From contig JAHCLQ010000843.1 in assembly GCA_023678885.1 (NCBI GenBank), positions 1 through 64,000 on the forward strand: a stretch of DNA of 64,000 nucleotides, given 5' to 3'. This document shows, in pieces, positions 1 through 11,569 of the stretch; the first letter of the stretch is position 1; each line of letters begins with the position of its first letter. A program made the translations under genes and the position numbers. Below the pieces are notes generated by a model. It searched no databases. It worked only from the letters and a program-made list of their open reading frames with translations, and was not told where the DNA came from. Origin of the DNA: Pogostemon cablin. Lineage: Eukaryota; Streptophyta; Magnoliopsida; Lamiales; Lamiaceae.

Positions 1-334
1 AACACGGCTAAAGGATGGCCGTGTTGGATAAATTGATGACTTCGCACGGCCAAATGTTACATGCCCGTGTTCGGTATATATGGCCTGTGCTACAACACGA
101 CTCGTGTACCCTACACGGCCGGTCGTGTTGATGCTGCCCTATTTCTTCTTCCTTGTTTCATCTTCCGTCTCTATTTTTGCTCTGTTTTCACCTGTTTTTA
201 TGTATGCTTTAGTTCATTCACACACAATTCCATAAAAACACATAACATCCCCAAGTAACATATAAATACGGATAAAATAACACGAAAACGGACCTAAAAA
301 GACACTATAATCTAGGTGAAAATATCACTCATCA
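1..334 (+). mobile_element. 3' end of a Ty3/gypsy-type LTR (truncated by window edge)
   Basis: The segment begins with repeated inverted-type words (acacggc, gccgtgtt, cacggcc) and ends in TATCACTCATCA. The terminal TATCACTCA is the exact reverse complement of TGAGTGATA, found just after the purine tract near 1300. It is therefore read as the tail of an LTR whose head recurs at about 1305. No coding potential is recognised; the open frame at 61-258 has no familiar motif. The gypsy assignment rests on the LTR ends and the neighbouring purine tract, not on protein domains. Confidence 0.5.
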
Positions 335-1304
335 GTCACTTAGCCAAATAATTTTCTACCAAATGATATTAATCCGTAGTTAGCCCCGTTGAGCCTAAAA
401 ACCTCATTCTTTGGCAGCCAATGAGAAATAACCACTTTTTGCATCTGAATTTTTTGAGCCTTGATTGTTCTTCTAGAAGAGGATTAATGGCTTTTCAAAG
501 TGTGTTGATGGAGTTTGATAGCAGTTTGGGAAGGAATGAAATTGGTGTTGAAACAGTGATTGAGCTTGAAATTGCATCTTAGGAAAATCGTGGAGTAGTG
601 CTTAAATCTAGTACTACTCCATTGAATAAAACACCCTAGATAGTTCTTAAATATAGTACCCTATGGAGGATGCGAGAGGCAGTGCCCAAAACTGGTACCT
701 TAAGAAAAAAGAAAAAAAAAAGAGAAGGAAAAAATGTTGTGCTTGGAAAGAAGAAAAAAAAAGTGAAAGAGTTGAGGAGGATGTTGTTCTTAATTGAAGT
801 GAGTAAGAAGAATGAAAGATCATGATGGAATGCGCACTTGATTGATCCTAGTTTTTGAGTCACTTATCCATATATTTTCAACCTTAACCAAAGAGCCAAC
901 ATTATATCCAAAAGAAAAGTCCTTTTTGATCCCATTGTCGAATCATACTTTTAGTGGTGGAGAGTTTAAGATATTTGACAAGCTTATGGTAACGCATGCA
1001 CTTGAATTGAATCTGAGTGTAAACACCATAACCCATAAGTGTACATCTTTTACACTTGAGTGCGAGTGATATACTTCTTGTGAGAATATGTGAATGGAGC
1101 ATTTGAATTGGTGGTGATTGTCTTATCTTGTATGCTATGAATTGATTATTACATGTAGTTGAAGTTGCAAGACTTAAGTTGAGGACAATTGTATTTCGAA
1201 TAGGGTATGAGTCATAGTCCTTGTTTCCCCACTAATTTTCTTACACTCCCTCTATTTTTTTTATTTTATTGCCTCGGGATGAGTAATGACTAAGTTTGGG
1301 GGAT
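335..1304 (+). mobile_element. Internal remnant of gypsy element with 3' polypurine tract
   Basis: This is about 970 bp of non-coding retroelement sequence ending in the purine tract AAGTTTGGGGGATT (about 1292-1304), directly in front of the next LTR head. AAGTTTGGGGG is typical of Athila/Tat-type gypsy elements. No primer-binding site follows the upstream LTR end and no gag or pol is visible, so the coding interior appears to be deleted. The A-rich run at about 700-760 and the short open frames here look like decay, not genes. Confidence 0.5.
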
Positions 1305-1989
1305 TGTGAGTGATAAGCATGAGTGTCCAATTTAACATTTATATGAGAATTGTTTTGTTATATTAGTAAAGTGTCTTATATAAATATGTGGAAAAAGGTG
1401 CGTTTGAGGTATTTTATTGTGTTTTAGGTGGAAAATGATCAAAAGTACGAAGTTGGAGAAAAGGTGCAACTTGTGCAAGAATGCTGAAAAGCGCACATCC
1501 AACTTGTGTAATTTTTCTGTGTTCTTGTGGAGCTTTGAATGGGAAGTGTGATAGATTGTTGGAAAGCCATAGAAGAGAGGGTCGTTTTGATATAAGGAAC
1601 ACTTCAATCAGAATCGAAACGAGAAAGTTATGATCAAAATGATGACGTCGTGCAAGCTATGCCGAACAGAATGGCTGTGCCACTTTGCATGACTTGTTAT
1701 ACATTCAAAAGAAGAGAAGATCGCATGAGTGCAAGAATCACTCAAATCAGAGCTCGAAAATGGAAGTTATACGTGAAACAGTGAAACAGCCCAAGCTGGT
1801 TCAGACCGGTTCGACCACGACACGAGTGGTTCGATCACTGGTTCGGGTTGAACCAGAAGCCTGAAAGTGCATTAAATCACCGATTTTGATTTGACCATAG
1901 TTCGACCAAGCCCATAGGTCGAACCAAATGCTTGGGATAGCTCCAAATCTGTATTTTTACACCCCTAGTGCATGTTTCTTCGTGTTTTC
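1305..1989 (+). mobile_element. 5' part of gypsy 3' LTR, interrupted by a copia LTR
   Basis: The LTR head (TGTGAGTGATAAGC) follows the purine tract and continues for about 685 bp until the copia LTR starting at 1990 cuts in. It carries the Athila-like phrases around AGTGTCCAATTT and a run of short inverted words (gaccggttcgacc, ggttcgatcactgg). The rest of this LTR is not found right of 18527, as it would be after a simple insertion. This suggests a deletion joined two distant insertion sites. Confidence 0.5.
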
Positions 1990-3189
1990 TGTTAGCAATT
2001 GGATCGTTTGGCTCAGCGTGATCCGTTAGGAAACCAAGTAAACAATTACAGCGGAAGCAAAATAAAAGTTTCCTTTCTTCAGGGTTGATGTAGAGGATGA
2101 ATCGTTGCAGAGAACTACCTCTCGATCTTCTGCTGTATGACCCAAGTCGAATCCTGATGTTGTGTGACCAACAATTTGCAGGATTCTCTCAATCTGCTTC
2201 TCTCTTATCTCACTTAAAAAACGGCGTAGAAAAATGTTAGGTTACCAGAAGCTGAGATGACTTATATATTGGGCTACAGCAGGGACCAAGAGGAGAAATT
2301 GGATTGGGCCTCAATTGGATTTAATTAACCAAGCTTAGCCCAAAGCTTATAATTAAATCTAATAATAATAATATAGTCCACTAAAATATTATTACTGCAC
2401 TACCCATCCAATCCCAAAATTATATTCTGGGCTCCTTCTTATTGTGAGCCCAAAAATCTCCCCATGTTTAAGATATACAATGCCCATTAATTAATTAAGT
2501 TACTGACAACTAAAATTAATTAATATCTCATCCGAGAGTAGTACCACTCAACCTTATTATCATGCCGGAATTAATTCACTTGCAAGATTTACATGATAAA
2601 CCTTATGAGCTCCTCAACGGGATATCATCAACCTATGTCGGACATGGATTCCTTCTACAATCAACAGCACACCATAGAAACAACACTACTTCCCAACTCA
2701 CCGAGTTTGTTGATTTAATAAGTATAAATCTCACCCATTGATGAATCAAAAAAATATATACTGCCCTACGTATCGAGGTTATTGTATAGGGATTAAGAGC
2801 ACGAACATCCATAATAACTGAGATCAAGTTCTCCTATAAGTCAGTATAAGTCGAACGATCTCAAGCGATCCTGCTCAATACACACAAGTGCACTAATATG
2901 ATTCTATAGCCAAGACAAGCTAATACCGAATCACACTATAACTATCCCGATAGAGAGTCCCCGTCTATCTCGGTTGTGAGCATCTGTTTATACTTTATAA
3001 GAAAACCGATAATATGATCTTCCGCGTGTTGTCGCACAACATATTATCTACAGTATAAAGTAAGTGGACTATTGCATCGTGCATATAAAAAAATTATAAG
3101 ACGCAATCTTTTGATCATATGATTCTCATTTCAAGTATTGTTATAACATTGTTCATACTAAAGCTAGACTTTTAGTATACAATCCAACA
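1990..3189 (-). mobile_element. Copia family LTR, copy A (3' LTR of a minus-strand element)
   Basis: The LTR is 1200 bp, bounded by TGTTAG (mutated TGTTGG) and CCAACA. It is followed immediately by ATCTCCTACTTATAC, the reverse complement of a copia purine tract (consensus AAGTGGGAGAT). The element therefore reads on the minus strand and this is its 3' LTR. The same LTR recurs at 4121, 10129, 17136, 34052 and 40992. The flank on the left is TTTTC, which does not match the right flank of the tandem at 18528 (ACAAT). Confidence 0.88.
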
Positions 3190-3269
3190 ATCTCCTACTT
3201 ATACTAAAAGACTATGCTGTCATGTCTTCCGCCATACATCTGATTCCCACTCTTACTACACGACCATCA

Positions 3270-6200
3270 AAAGCTCTCACTTTAAGGTCCTTGTTAATGG
3301 ATTTACTAGGTTATCATCCGATGCAATCTAGACGACAACAACCTTCCCCTCATCATACGATTTCTCGTAATAAGTGGTACTCGCGCTCCATGTTTTAATT
3401 GCCTTATGGACTCGTGATTCCTTCAAGTTTGCAACTGCACCAATATCATCAATATAAATTGTGATAACCTTGGGCAAACTTAGAAACACTTCAAAGTCCA
3501 TCATGATGTTTTTAGAGTCATATAGATACTTTGGCTGCCTCATAGGCTCCAATTTATCATCTTTCCATGATGGAGTCCAGAGTCTGAAATATATTTCTAT
3601 ATAACACTCCTCCACATTATGACTCTACTTCCTAATATTAAATACATAACCTTTGAGGTGGATTTACTGCCGTCCATATCCGATGTAAAAAATCCGAATC
3701 TATGTAACTCATAAGAAGCAGCAAATCTGTCCGATAAGCCTACATATAATTTCTAATCCTTTTCAGGTACATAAATATATGTCTTACCACAGTTCAACAT
3801 TCTTATTTTGAATTACCTTGATACCCACTGTTCATGCCTTTGGCAAAACAGATATCCTTTGTCATGCATAACATTCCTTAGATTAAGCTTCCTTATTCGC
3901 AGAAACATAAGGAACTGCTTTCATCATCTTCATCTTTCTTTTATGTCTTTAGACACAATTCCTTAGATAAAGTTCATACTATACGAGTAAGGAATGTATC
4001 AATTCATGAAGCTTAAGATAATCATGACATTCCTTTTTTGTGATCCGTATTACCGTGATCAAAAGGGATATATATTGCTTCTCTTAAGTCCTTCATTACA
4101 TACCGCTTTATTAACCATACTGTTGGCACTTGGATCGTTAGGTTAACGTGACCTGTTAGGGTTCTATATATTTCTAATAATAGGGGAAGTAAGAAATTAT
4201 AGAAACGATTACCGTTCACCAGGGTATGTAGAAGATGAAGGATTCTCGCTGGCAGACTGTACAGTCCCACGAGAATGACTATAATTTCCTCGTCTGATGT
4301 CGGAATTGAATGATCTTTATACTTTGACGATTCTATCTTCAACGGCTTTCCGTCAGTATATTGATCATCAAATTCTGAGTAATGTACGATTTTATATAAA
4401 TTTCGCAAGGTGGCAGACAGCAGCAGTAAACTACCTTTTGATCTTCTGCCGTATGTCCCAAGTCCGATCTCGACGTCGTGTGGGCGCCGATCTACAAGAC
4501 CTCCTCAATCTGCTCTCAACCCTCATCACACGTGAATAATGAATTAGATTAGGATTCCAGATAAGTTGAGGTGACTTATATACATGGGCTACAGCAGGGA
4601 CCAGGAGGAGAAATTGGTTGGACCTCCATTGGGCTTAAGTATCCAAGCTTAGCCCAAAGCTTATACTTAAGTCCAATAATAATAATATATTCCACTAAAA
4701 TATTATTACTGCACTGCCTTTCCAATTCCAAAATTACGTTTTGGGCTCCTTCTTATTATGAGCCCGTTAGTCTCCCCATGTTTAAGATATACAATGTCCA
4801 TTAATTAATTTAAGTTACTGACAACTCAATTAATTAATATCTCATCCAAGAGTAGCACCACTCAACCTCATTATCATGCCGGAATAAATCCACCTGCAGG
4901 GTTTACATGATAATTCTTATGAGCTCCTCAAGGGGACATCATCAACCTATGACGGACACAGATTCTTTCTACAATCAACAGCACACCATAGAGATAGCAC
5001 TGCTTCCCAACTCATCGAGTTTGTTGATTTAATTACATGTAAATCTCACTCATTGATGAATCAAAGAAATACATACTGCCCTACGTGTCGAGGTTATTGT
5101 ATAGGATTAAGAGTACGAACATCCATAATAACAGAGATCAAGTTCTCCTATAAGTCAGTATAAGTCGAACGATCTCAAGCGGTCCTGCTCAATACACACA
5201 AGTGCACTAATGTGATTCTATAGCCAAGACAAGCTAATACCAAACCACACTACAACCATCCCGATAGAGAGTCCCCGTCTATCTCGGTTGTGAGCATCTG
5301 TTTATACTTTTAGTATACAATCCAACACATACCCCATACGCCCGACAATACTTTTTCATTGTCTCCAATGAGCAAGATACTATCTACGTATAGTACAAGA
5401 AATACCACCACATTTCCATTATACTTTACGATATACGAGACACATCCGCTCATTGAATAAATCCATATATTTGGATTTCCTCATCAAAATGGATGTTTTA
5501 TGATCTTGAAGTTTGGTTTAGTCCATCGATGGACACCTTTAAGCTTACTATTAAAATGGTCTTAGTCCTTTTGCAATGAATTACTTTGATTGCTTCACAT
5601 AGATATTATCCTCAAGACTTCCAATCAGGAAAGCTGTCTTGACATCTATTTGTTGTTCCTCATAATTCAATATGAGCAGCAATAAATAAAAGAATGTGGA
5701 TCAGCATAAGCATAGCTACCAGCGAACATGTTTTCTCATAATCGAACCATTTTTTTTAGTACACCTTTTCGCAACAAGCTTTGCTTTCAAGTTTTTCACC
5801 TTACCGTATGATCCTCTTTTATTTCCTATGACCACTTGGAATGACTTTTACACCATTTAGTGGCCCTACAAACTCCCAGACTTAATTTAGAGTCTGTGGA
5901 TTCTATTTCAACATTCATTGCATCTTACTAAGATTCCGCATTTTAATCTTGTAGTGCTACGTCGTATCCGTGGGATAATACCATGTTTACTAGGGACCAA
6001 GTCTCACGACTCTCCCAAAATATATATTTTACGGGTTGTCAAACAACCCTCCCACTACGACAAAGTACTACACGCAATTGTGTATCAGACGTGACACGCG
6101 ATGCAGTTTACCTTGTGGTATATCCTCTTGTACACTTGGTACTAATACTTATTGTTTTCCCTCTCACTTCCTATAGAACAACTTATACATGGGTTTGTAA

Positions 6201-6900
6201 TTTATTACATAGTTCTTTTCCAAAAATCCGGTGTTTGTGTTAACAGTCACCCTTCGATCTTTTGGACTAAATAAATTACCCTCTATTTTTCTAGGATATC
6301 CACAAATAGAAAAATATTTTACGAATTACTGTTTTTAGGGCATATCCATAAAATGAATTTATTCCAAATAATTTATCATCTATCTAATCATAACCATAAG
6401 AGCCTTATTCCTTTTATCCACCGTACCATTCAGCTGGGACATGTCTGGTGTAGCCAACTTGAGATTTAATCTCAACCTCTGATTAATAGCTCCTAACTAT
6501 CCTAAGAGGGTACTAGCCATCACGATTAAATCATAATGACTTAATATATTTTCCATGACGCTTCACTGTACCAGCCTTGCAATTCTTGAATTAATCAAAG
6601 AACTTAGATATGCAGTCATCAAATAAATATATGGTATCTAGAATAAACTTCGATTGATGAATATTCATAACCACCTCTCGCCTGGATAATATTAGGTCTG
6701 CTTGAATCAGAATGAACCAATTCCAACATATATCTTTGGCTCTATACCCCTTACTCTTGAAAAGGCAGTTAATAATTTTTACTTCCAAGTAAGACTCGCA
6801 AGTCTGATAGTTTTCACTTCAGATAAACCTAATGGTCCATTGTCTATCAACTTTTGAATCCTACTCAAGTAAAATGAAATAGTCTTAGATGCCAAATTTA
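3270..6900 (-). pseudogene. Copia pol remnant, copy A (integrase, RT, RNase H)
   Basis: Three pieces of a Ty1/copia polyprotein remain, in the expected integrase-RT-RNase H order on the minus strand. The integrase core lies at about 6415-6830 and retains the words PQLNG. The RT box at 5379-5390 reads YVDS followed by ILLIGD, where copia RT normally has YVDD. The RNase H piece at 3328-3615 retains GAVANLKES and HKAIK, corresponding to the conserved GAVA...SHKRxKHI region close to the end of pol. Stops and frameshifts separate all pieces, and a solo LTR splits RNase H from RT. It cannot encode a working polymerase. Confidence 0.75.
4121..5327 (-). mobile_element. Solo copia LTR with 5-bp target duplication CATAC
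   Basis: The segment has a complete TGTTGG...CCAACA LTR with no internal region, flanked by CATAC at 4116-4120 and 5328-5332. The uninterrupted site is visible in copies B (about 12430) and C (about 36133), confirming an insertion into the pol remnant of copy A. It belongs to the subtype with a longer left part (start GGCACTTGGATC; compare 17136). About 179 bp near the right end, present in all other copies, are missing; the missing block contains a long hairpin. Solo LTRs arise by recombination between the two LTRs of one element. Confidence 0.92.
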
Positions 6901-6999
6901 TATTTGGTTCATCTCCGAAGGTTCCTTTCTCTTATTAATTTTAGATGATGTATTATTAATTACTATTTGTTGCATCTGTGGGATGTTCATGATTTAAGA

Positions 7000-8190
7000 G
7001 TTTACATATTATCCACCAACGTACTATAACAGATTATAGCCCCATTCCTCATCACTATGACCATGTCATTTAAATGAAATGAAGTATCCATCCGTTAATG
7101 CATAGAAACCGAAATTAAATTCTTTCTATGAAAATGTACGTAAAGATAATTTATCATAATCAATCATTTATTCCTATCATGAGATAAATAAACAACTCCC
7201 ACTGCAATAGCCACTACCTTTATAGTTTTACCCATGTCATAACAATTTTATCCTTACTCAGTGATAAACATTTAGTGATTCCAGTATCTACACACTTCGT
7301 GTCAATAGATGCCATAACTAATCATGTTTAAACAACTAGTGAATAAGATATTAAACTTGTTCACATTTTGATGAAAATGGATTTCCTTTACCACATGTTT
7401 TGTCAGAAGTTTCCCACCATATACATCCTCTCGTAATTCAGGTGGAACTTACTCAAAATATCTAGGGAATTATGGAGAATAAAATTGACTTAGGTTTCCC
7501 CTTCAACTTCTATTCCATGTATTTCCAATTCATTCATCAAATTCTATCATGACCTAGCGCCTTTTAAATTACTCAAGTATCCGAAGAGTTACATGAGACC
7601 ATCATATTTCTATGAACCTCCCATCTCTTCACTAGAGACTTTAATAGGCATCATGAGACGTCCTTTGTGAGAACACACATGTATTTTTTTAAAGCAATAA
7701 AATTCAAAACCAAGATTCTTTTCTAATCATCTAATTTGGACAAGTAAATATAATTTCTTTTAGTTAACAATTAGTGAAATAAAATAATTCGAAATTCAGA
7801 GAATTACAAATAAATATACCGATCAAATCTTTAAATTTTATCCTTTTATATTGATTCCCTCAAAACAATATAAATAAAATTCACCGACATCTCAAGTACC
7901 GTGAGTCTGCAAGCCACGTTAGTGTGGACGTTTATAAACTCGAACATTTACAAGAGAAGGTTTTACCTATTAATTTCATTTGTCAATCTAACTTCATGAC
8001 AAAATAATTAATAGTCGGTTCCTCTTTAGGCATGTAAATAATAGCAGTGACTCCGTTGGGGAGGATACTAATTATTCACACCTAAGTATGCACCATTATT
8101 TGATCCCAAGTCCATTGCACAAGCTTATGTGCCTTACAGTTGGAGAAATACACACGCGCTCGGATAACTTCATACAATCATCAATTATAA
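7000..8190. other. AT-rich decayed internal sequence of copia copy A
   Basis: This is where gag and protease would be expected on the minus strand. No zinc knuckle, protease or other motif could be read. The matching stretches of copies B (14.1-15.3 kb) and C (37.8-39.0 kb) align closely by eye and are equally unreadable. Confidence 0.5.
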
Positions 8191-8400
8191 GTTTGTACCA
8201 GTGAACCGCACACAAACTCATCCGTTAGGGAGGAAGGTCTATGCCAACACGCAAGTTTATGTGCCACATTACAAACAATAATTCTTTAATGAAGTCTGTA
8301 CCAGTGATCTGTGAATAAACTCATCCGTTAGGGAGGAAGGCCTATTGCCAATACACAAGTTTACTCACATCACTTACAAACCAATAATGGAGGCCGCGGG
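8190..8400. repeat. Twofold direct repeat in copia leader, copy A
   Basis: Two copies of a roughly 100-bp unit lie next to each other, each containing AACTCATCCGTTAGGGAGGA followed by a 'GCCAA...CACGCAAGT-like' stretch. The same pair appears in copy B (about 15280-15480) and copy C (about 38990-39180), so the duplication predates the copies. It lies between the primer site and pol, on the leader side. No coding function is visible. Confidence 0.75.
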
Positions 8401-8627
8401 AATTAATTATCAATCCCCTCTCCCACTTAGTTATTTAACACCGAGGGTTTTTAACATGTATATAATATTTCAATAATAAAATATACATTTTAGCATGCTT
8501 CTATTTTAAGTAATTTTAAAAAAATAAATCACATAGAACATGCCACATATATAACAATTAATTGTCAAATAAAACAATTAAACCAATTATATATCATGCA
8601 TTAAGAGCATAAATGGATTGGTTCAAG

Positions 8628-8832
8628 AAAATGGGCCCAAAGCATCAAATAAGCACAAAATGATAGCCCATTAAAAAAATAAGCCCATTAATCCTGCCTA
8701 TTCTTTGCATAAAATAGGCAGCCCAAATAAACAGCCCATGTACACCTCAATTAAAATTGGGCCCAGCAGCCCAAAATCAATTTTATGAATTAAGCCCACC
8801 ATGCCCTCATATCCAGCCCATACTACACGGCC
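8628..8832. repeat. Cluster of GCCCA (TGGGCY) words, copia copy A
   Basis: About ten GCCCA/TGGGC words lie within 200 bp, most of them as AGCCCA or AAGCCCA. On the element's own strand they read TGGGCT or TGGGCC. A larger cluster occupies the equivalent position in copy C (39440-39900). TGGGCY is the core of plant 'site II' promoter elements bound by TCP factors. Whether these act in that way here is inference. Confidence 0.6.
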
Positions 8833-9850
8833 CATGAAGACACCAATCCATCCCTGCCCTCATATCCGTCATCCGCTCGCAACGTGCAATGATGCCACGC
8901 CGCTTCGCTCGCTGGCCAGAATACTTCGGCGCCATCAAGCCTCGACAGTCCCGCCGCGCACACACCATGACTGGTCCACCATGGAATCACCCAGAAGGTA
9001 CAGTCTGCAGTGACAACCAACGTCCCGATCCCGTCGCCATCCAGAACTTGCCGTCCGGATGTATCAGTGCTCACCCGCCGCCTACGACTCGTCCGTAACT
9101 GCCAGAACCCGATTAGAACCTTCTGGAGACTCATCTGATCCGTCCAGATCGTCAGTCCGCAGAGTATATTGCCACCATGATACGACGCCATCAGCGCTGT
9201 CGCGCAGCCGCCTGTCGCCATCTAAAGTCACGAACTGGAGTCACTGCTCCAGCCATCGTCATTCACGATCGCTATCAGCGGCTCACACCAACTCTGCCGT
9301 CTTGCAGCGGAGTATAAGAGATCCAACAGTGTGCACCACATCGTGCGCCATGACGCCATGCGCCGCCTCGCGCGCCTTCACGCCGAACGCCGCCATCTCC
9401 GCAATCATCGTTGCTGACAACAGATGCTCTCACCAGACGCCAGCGTCGATCGTCCATCAGCCACCAGCCACGCCAAGGTACCAGCTCTCCACGGTCGTGA
9501 AAACAATCCAGTCACCCGCAGGCTTGTCGTTCAGCCTCCATCGACGTCGCCACCGTGCAGCCGTGTGGGTGTGATTCATTGTTCGCATGACAATATGTAT
9601 CACACATGTGCCATCAACTTTCTTCGTGCAGCCCAGCCACAAGAAGCCTTTTCTTGATCACACCTGGTATTTTCAGAAAACAAGCGTTGCGCTTGGTTTC
9701 TCTTCTTTAATCGTGCGCGATTACATCGTCTTCACCACACACTTTCGTCAGCCGTCCGAGGCATGGCCGTGTGTGTGTGATTCGCGTGTCCAGGCATCAA
9801 GGCAGTGTGTGTATAGCATGTACAATCTATCTTCACACGCCTCAATCTTT
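8833..9850. other. GC-rich variable insert in copia leader, copy A
   Basis: About 1 kb of sequence is markedly richer in G+C than its surroundings and sits between the AT-rich leader and the primer-binding site. Open frames of 132 codons (minus, 8823-9221) and 171 codons (plus, 9059-9574) occur but show no motif I recognise; high G+C alone makes long frames likely. Copies B and C carry unrelated sequence at the same place. It may be captured host DNA, but no source gene is identified. Confidence 0.55.
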
Positions 9851-10128
9851 CTTTCTTTCACAATTAGGGCAATCACTAGTAATACTAATTCACCAACCCT
9901 AATTTATGCTTAACCCGCCAAAAAAGCACTTAGGATAATTCTCACACATACAAAACCTAATAAACATGCCTTCTTATCGACGATTATATTAATAGGATTT
10001 TCACAAATAATACAAATTATTCAAACCCTAATACACATGCTATCTATATGACAAGTAATACACGTATAGCACGTAAACCCTACCTAACGTCTCAAGACTC
10101 ACCACGAAACCAATGCACTGATACCAAT

Positions 10129-11503
10129 TATTGGCAATTGGATCTTTTGGCTCAGCGTGATTCGTTAGGAAACCAAGTAAACAATTACAGCAGAAGCAAA
10201 ATAAAAGTTTACCTTTCTTCAGGGTTGATGTAGAGGATGAATCGTTGCAGAGAACTACCTCTCGATCTTCTGCTGTATTACCCAAGTCGAATCCTGATGT
10301 TGTGTGGGCAACAATCTGCAGGATTCTCTCAATCTGCTTCTCTCCTTATTTCACGTCAAAAATGGCGCAGAAAAATGTTAGGTTACCAGAAGCTGGCATG
10401 ACTTATATATTGGGCTACAACAGGGATCAGGAGGAGAAATTGGATTAGACCTCAATTGGATTTAATTAACCAAGCTTAGCCCAAAGCTTATAATTAAATC
10501 CAATAATAATAATATAGTCCACTAAAATATTATTACTGCACTACCCTTCCAATCCCAAAATTATGTTCTGGGCTCCTTCTTATTGTGAGCCCGAAAATCT
10601 TCCCATGTTTAAGATATACAATGCCCATTAATTAATTAAGTTAATGACAACTCAAATTAATTAATATCTCATCCGAGAGTAGTACCACTCAACCTTATTA
10701 TCATGCCGGAATTAATCCACTTGCAAGATTTACATGATAAACCTTATGAGCTCCTCAAGGGGACATCAACAATCAATGTCGGACATGGATTCCTTCTACA
10801 ATCAACAGTACACCATAGAGACAACACTACTTCCCAACTCACCGAGTTTGTTGATTTAGTACATGTAAATCTCACCCATTGATAAATCAAAGAAATATTT
10901 ACATGATAATCCTTATGAGCTCCTCAAGGGGACATCATCAACCTATGACGGACACGGATTCCTTCTACAATCAACAGCACACCATAGAGACAGCACTACT
11001 TCCCAACTCATCGAGTTTGTTGATTTAATTACATGTAAATCTCACTCATTGATGAATCAAAGAAATACATACTGCCCTACGTGTCGAGGTTATTGTATAG
11101 GGATTAAGAGCACGAACTTCCATAATAACTGAGATCAAGTTCTCCTATAAGTCAGTATAAGTCAAACGATCTCAAGCGGTCCTGCTCAATACACACAAGT
11201 GCACTAATGTGATTCTATAGCCAAGACAAGCTAATACCAAACCACACTACAACCATCCCGATAGAGAGTCCCCGTCTATCTCGGTTGTGAGCATCTGTTT
11301 ATACTTTATAAGAAAATCGATAATATGATCTTCCGCGTGTTGTCGCACAACATATTATCTACAGTATAAAGTAAGTGGACTATTGCATCGAACATATAAA
11401 TAAATTATAAGATGCAATCATTTGATCATATGATTCTCATTTCAAATTAATTGTTATAACATTATTCATACAAAAAGCTAGACTTTTAGTATACAATCCA
11501 ACA
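10129..11503 (-). mobile_element. Chimeric copia LTR shared by copies A and B
   Basis: The LTR has a primer-binding site on its left (about 10113-10127) and a purine tract (ATCTCCCACTTATAC) on its right at 11504. It thus serves as 5' LTR for copy A and 3' LTR for copy B. It is 1375 bp instead of about 1200. The left 760 bp match the copy A subtype (compare 1990) and the right part matches the copy B subtype (compare 17136). A segment of about 175 bp around the change-over is present twice (about 10722-10897 and 10898-11075). This is the expected product of unequal crossing-over between two LTRs. Confidence 0.85.
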
Positions 11504-11569
11504 ATCTCCCACTTATACTAAAAGACTATGCTGTCATGTCTTCTGCCATACATTTGATTTCCACTCCCA

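Larger units (their letters stand above)
3190..10128 (-). mobile_element. Decayed copia element copy A, internal region
   Basis: This internal region of a minus-strand copia element runs from the purine tract at 3190 to the primer-binding site at about 10113-10127 (reads CACTGATACCAA; consensus GCTCTGATACCAA, the complement of tRNA-iMet). It contains pol remnants in 3.3-6.9 kb, a solo LTR of its own family at 4121-5327, a long AT-rich stretch with no recognisable gag (about 7-8.2 kb), a leader with direct repeats, a cluster of GCCCA words, and a GC-rich insert. No reading frame is intact. Copies B and C share the same order. Confidence 0.85.

Noticed and set aside
8823..9574. Long frames (132 and 171 codons) in the GC-rich insert of copy A
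   Set aside because: They overlap on opposite strands, show no motif, and are expected from high G+C where stop codons are rare.
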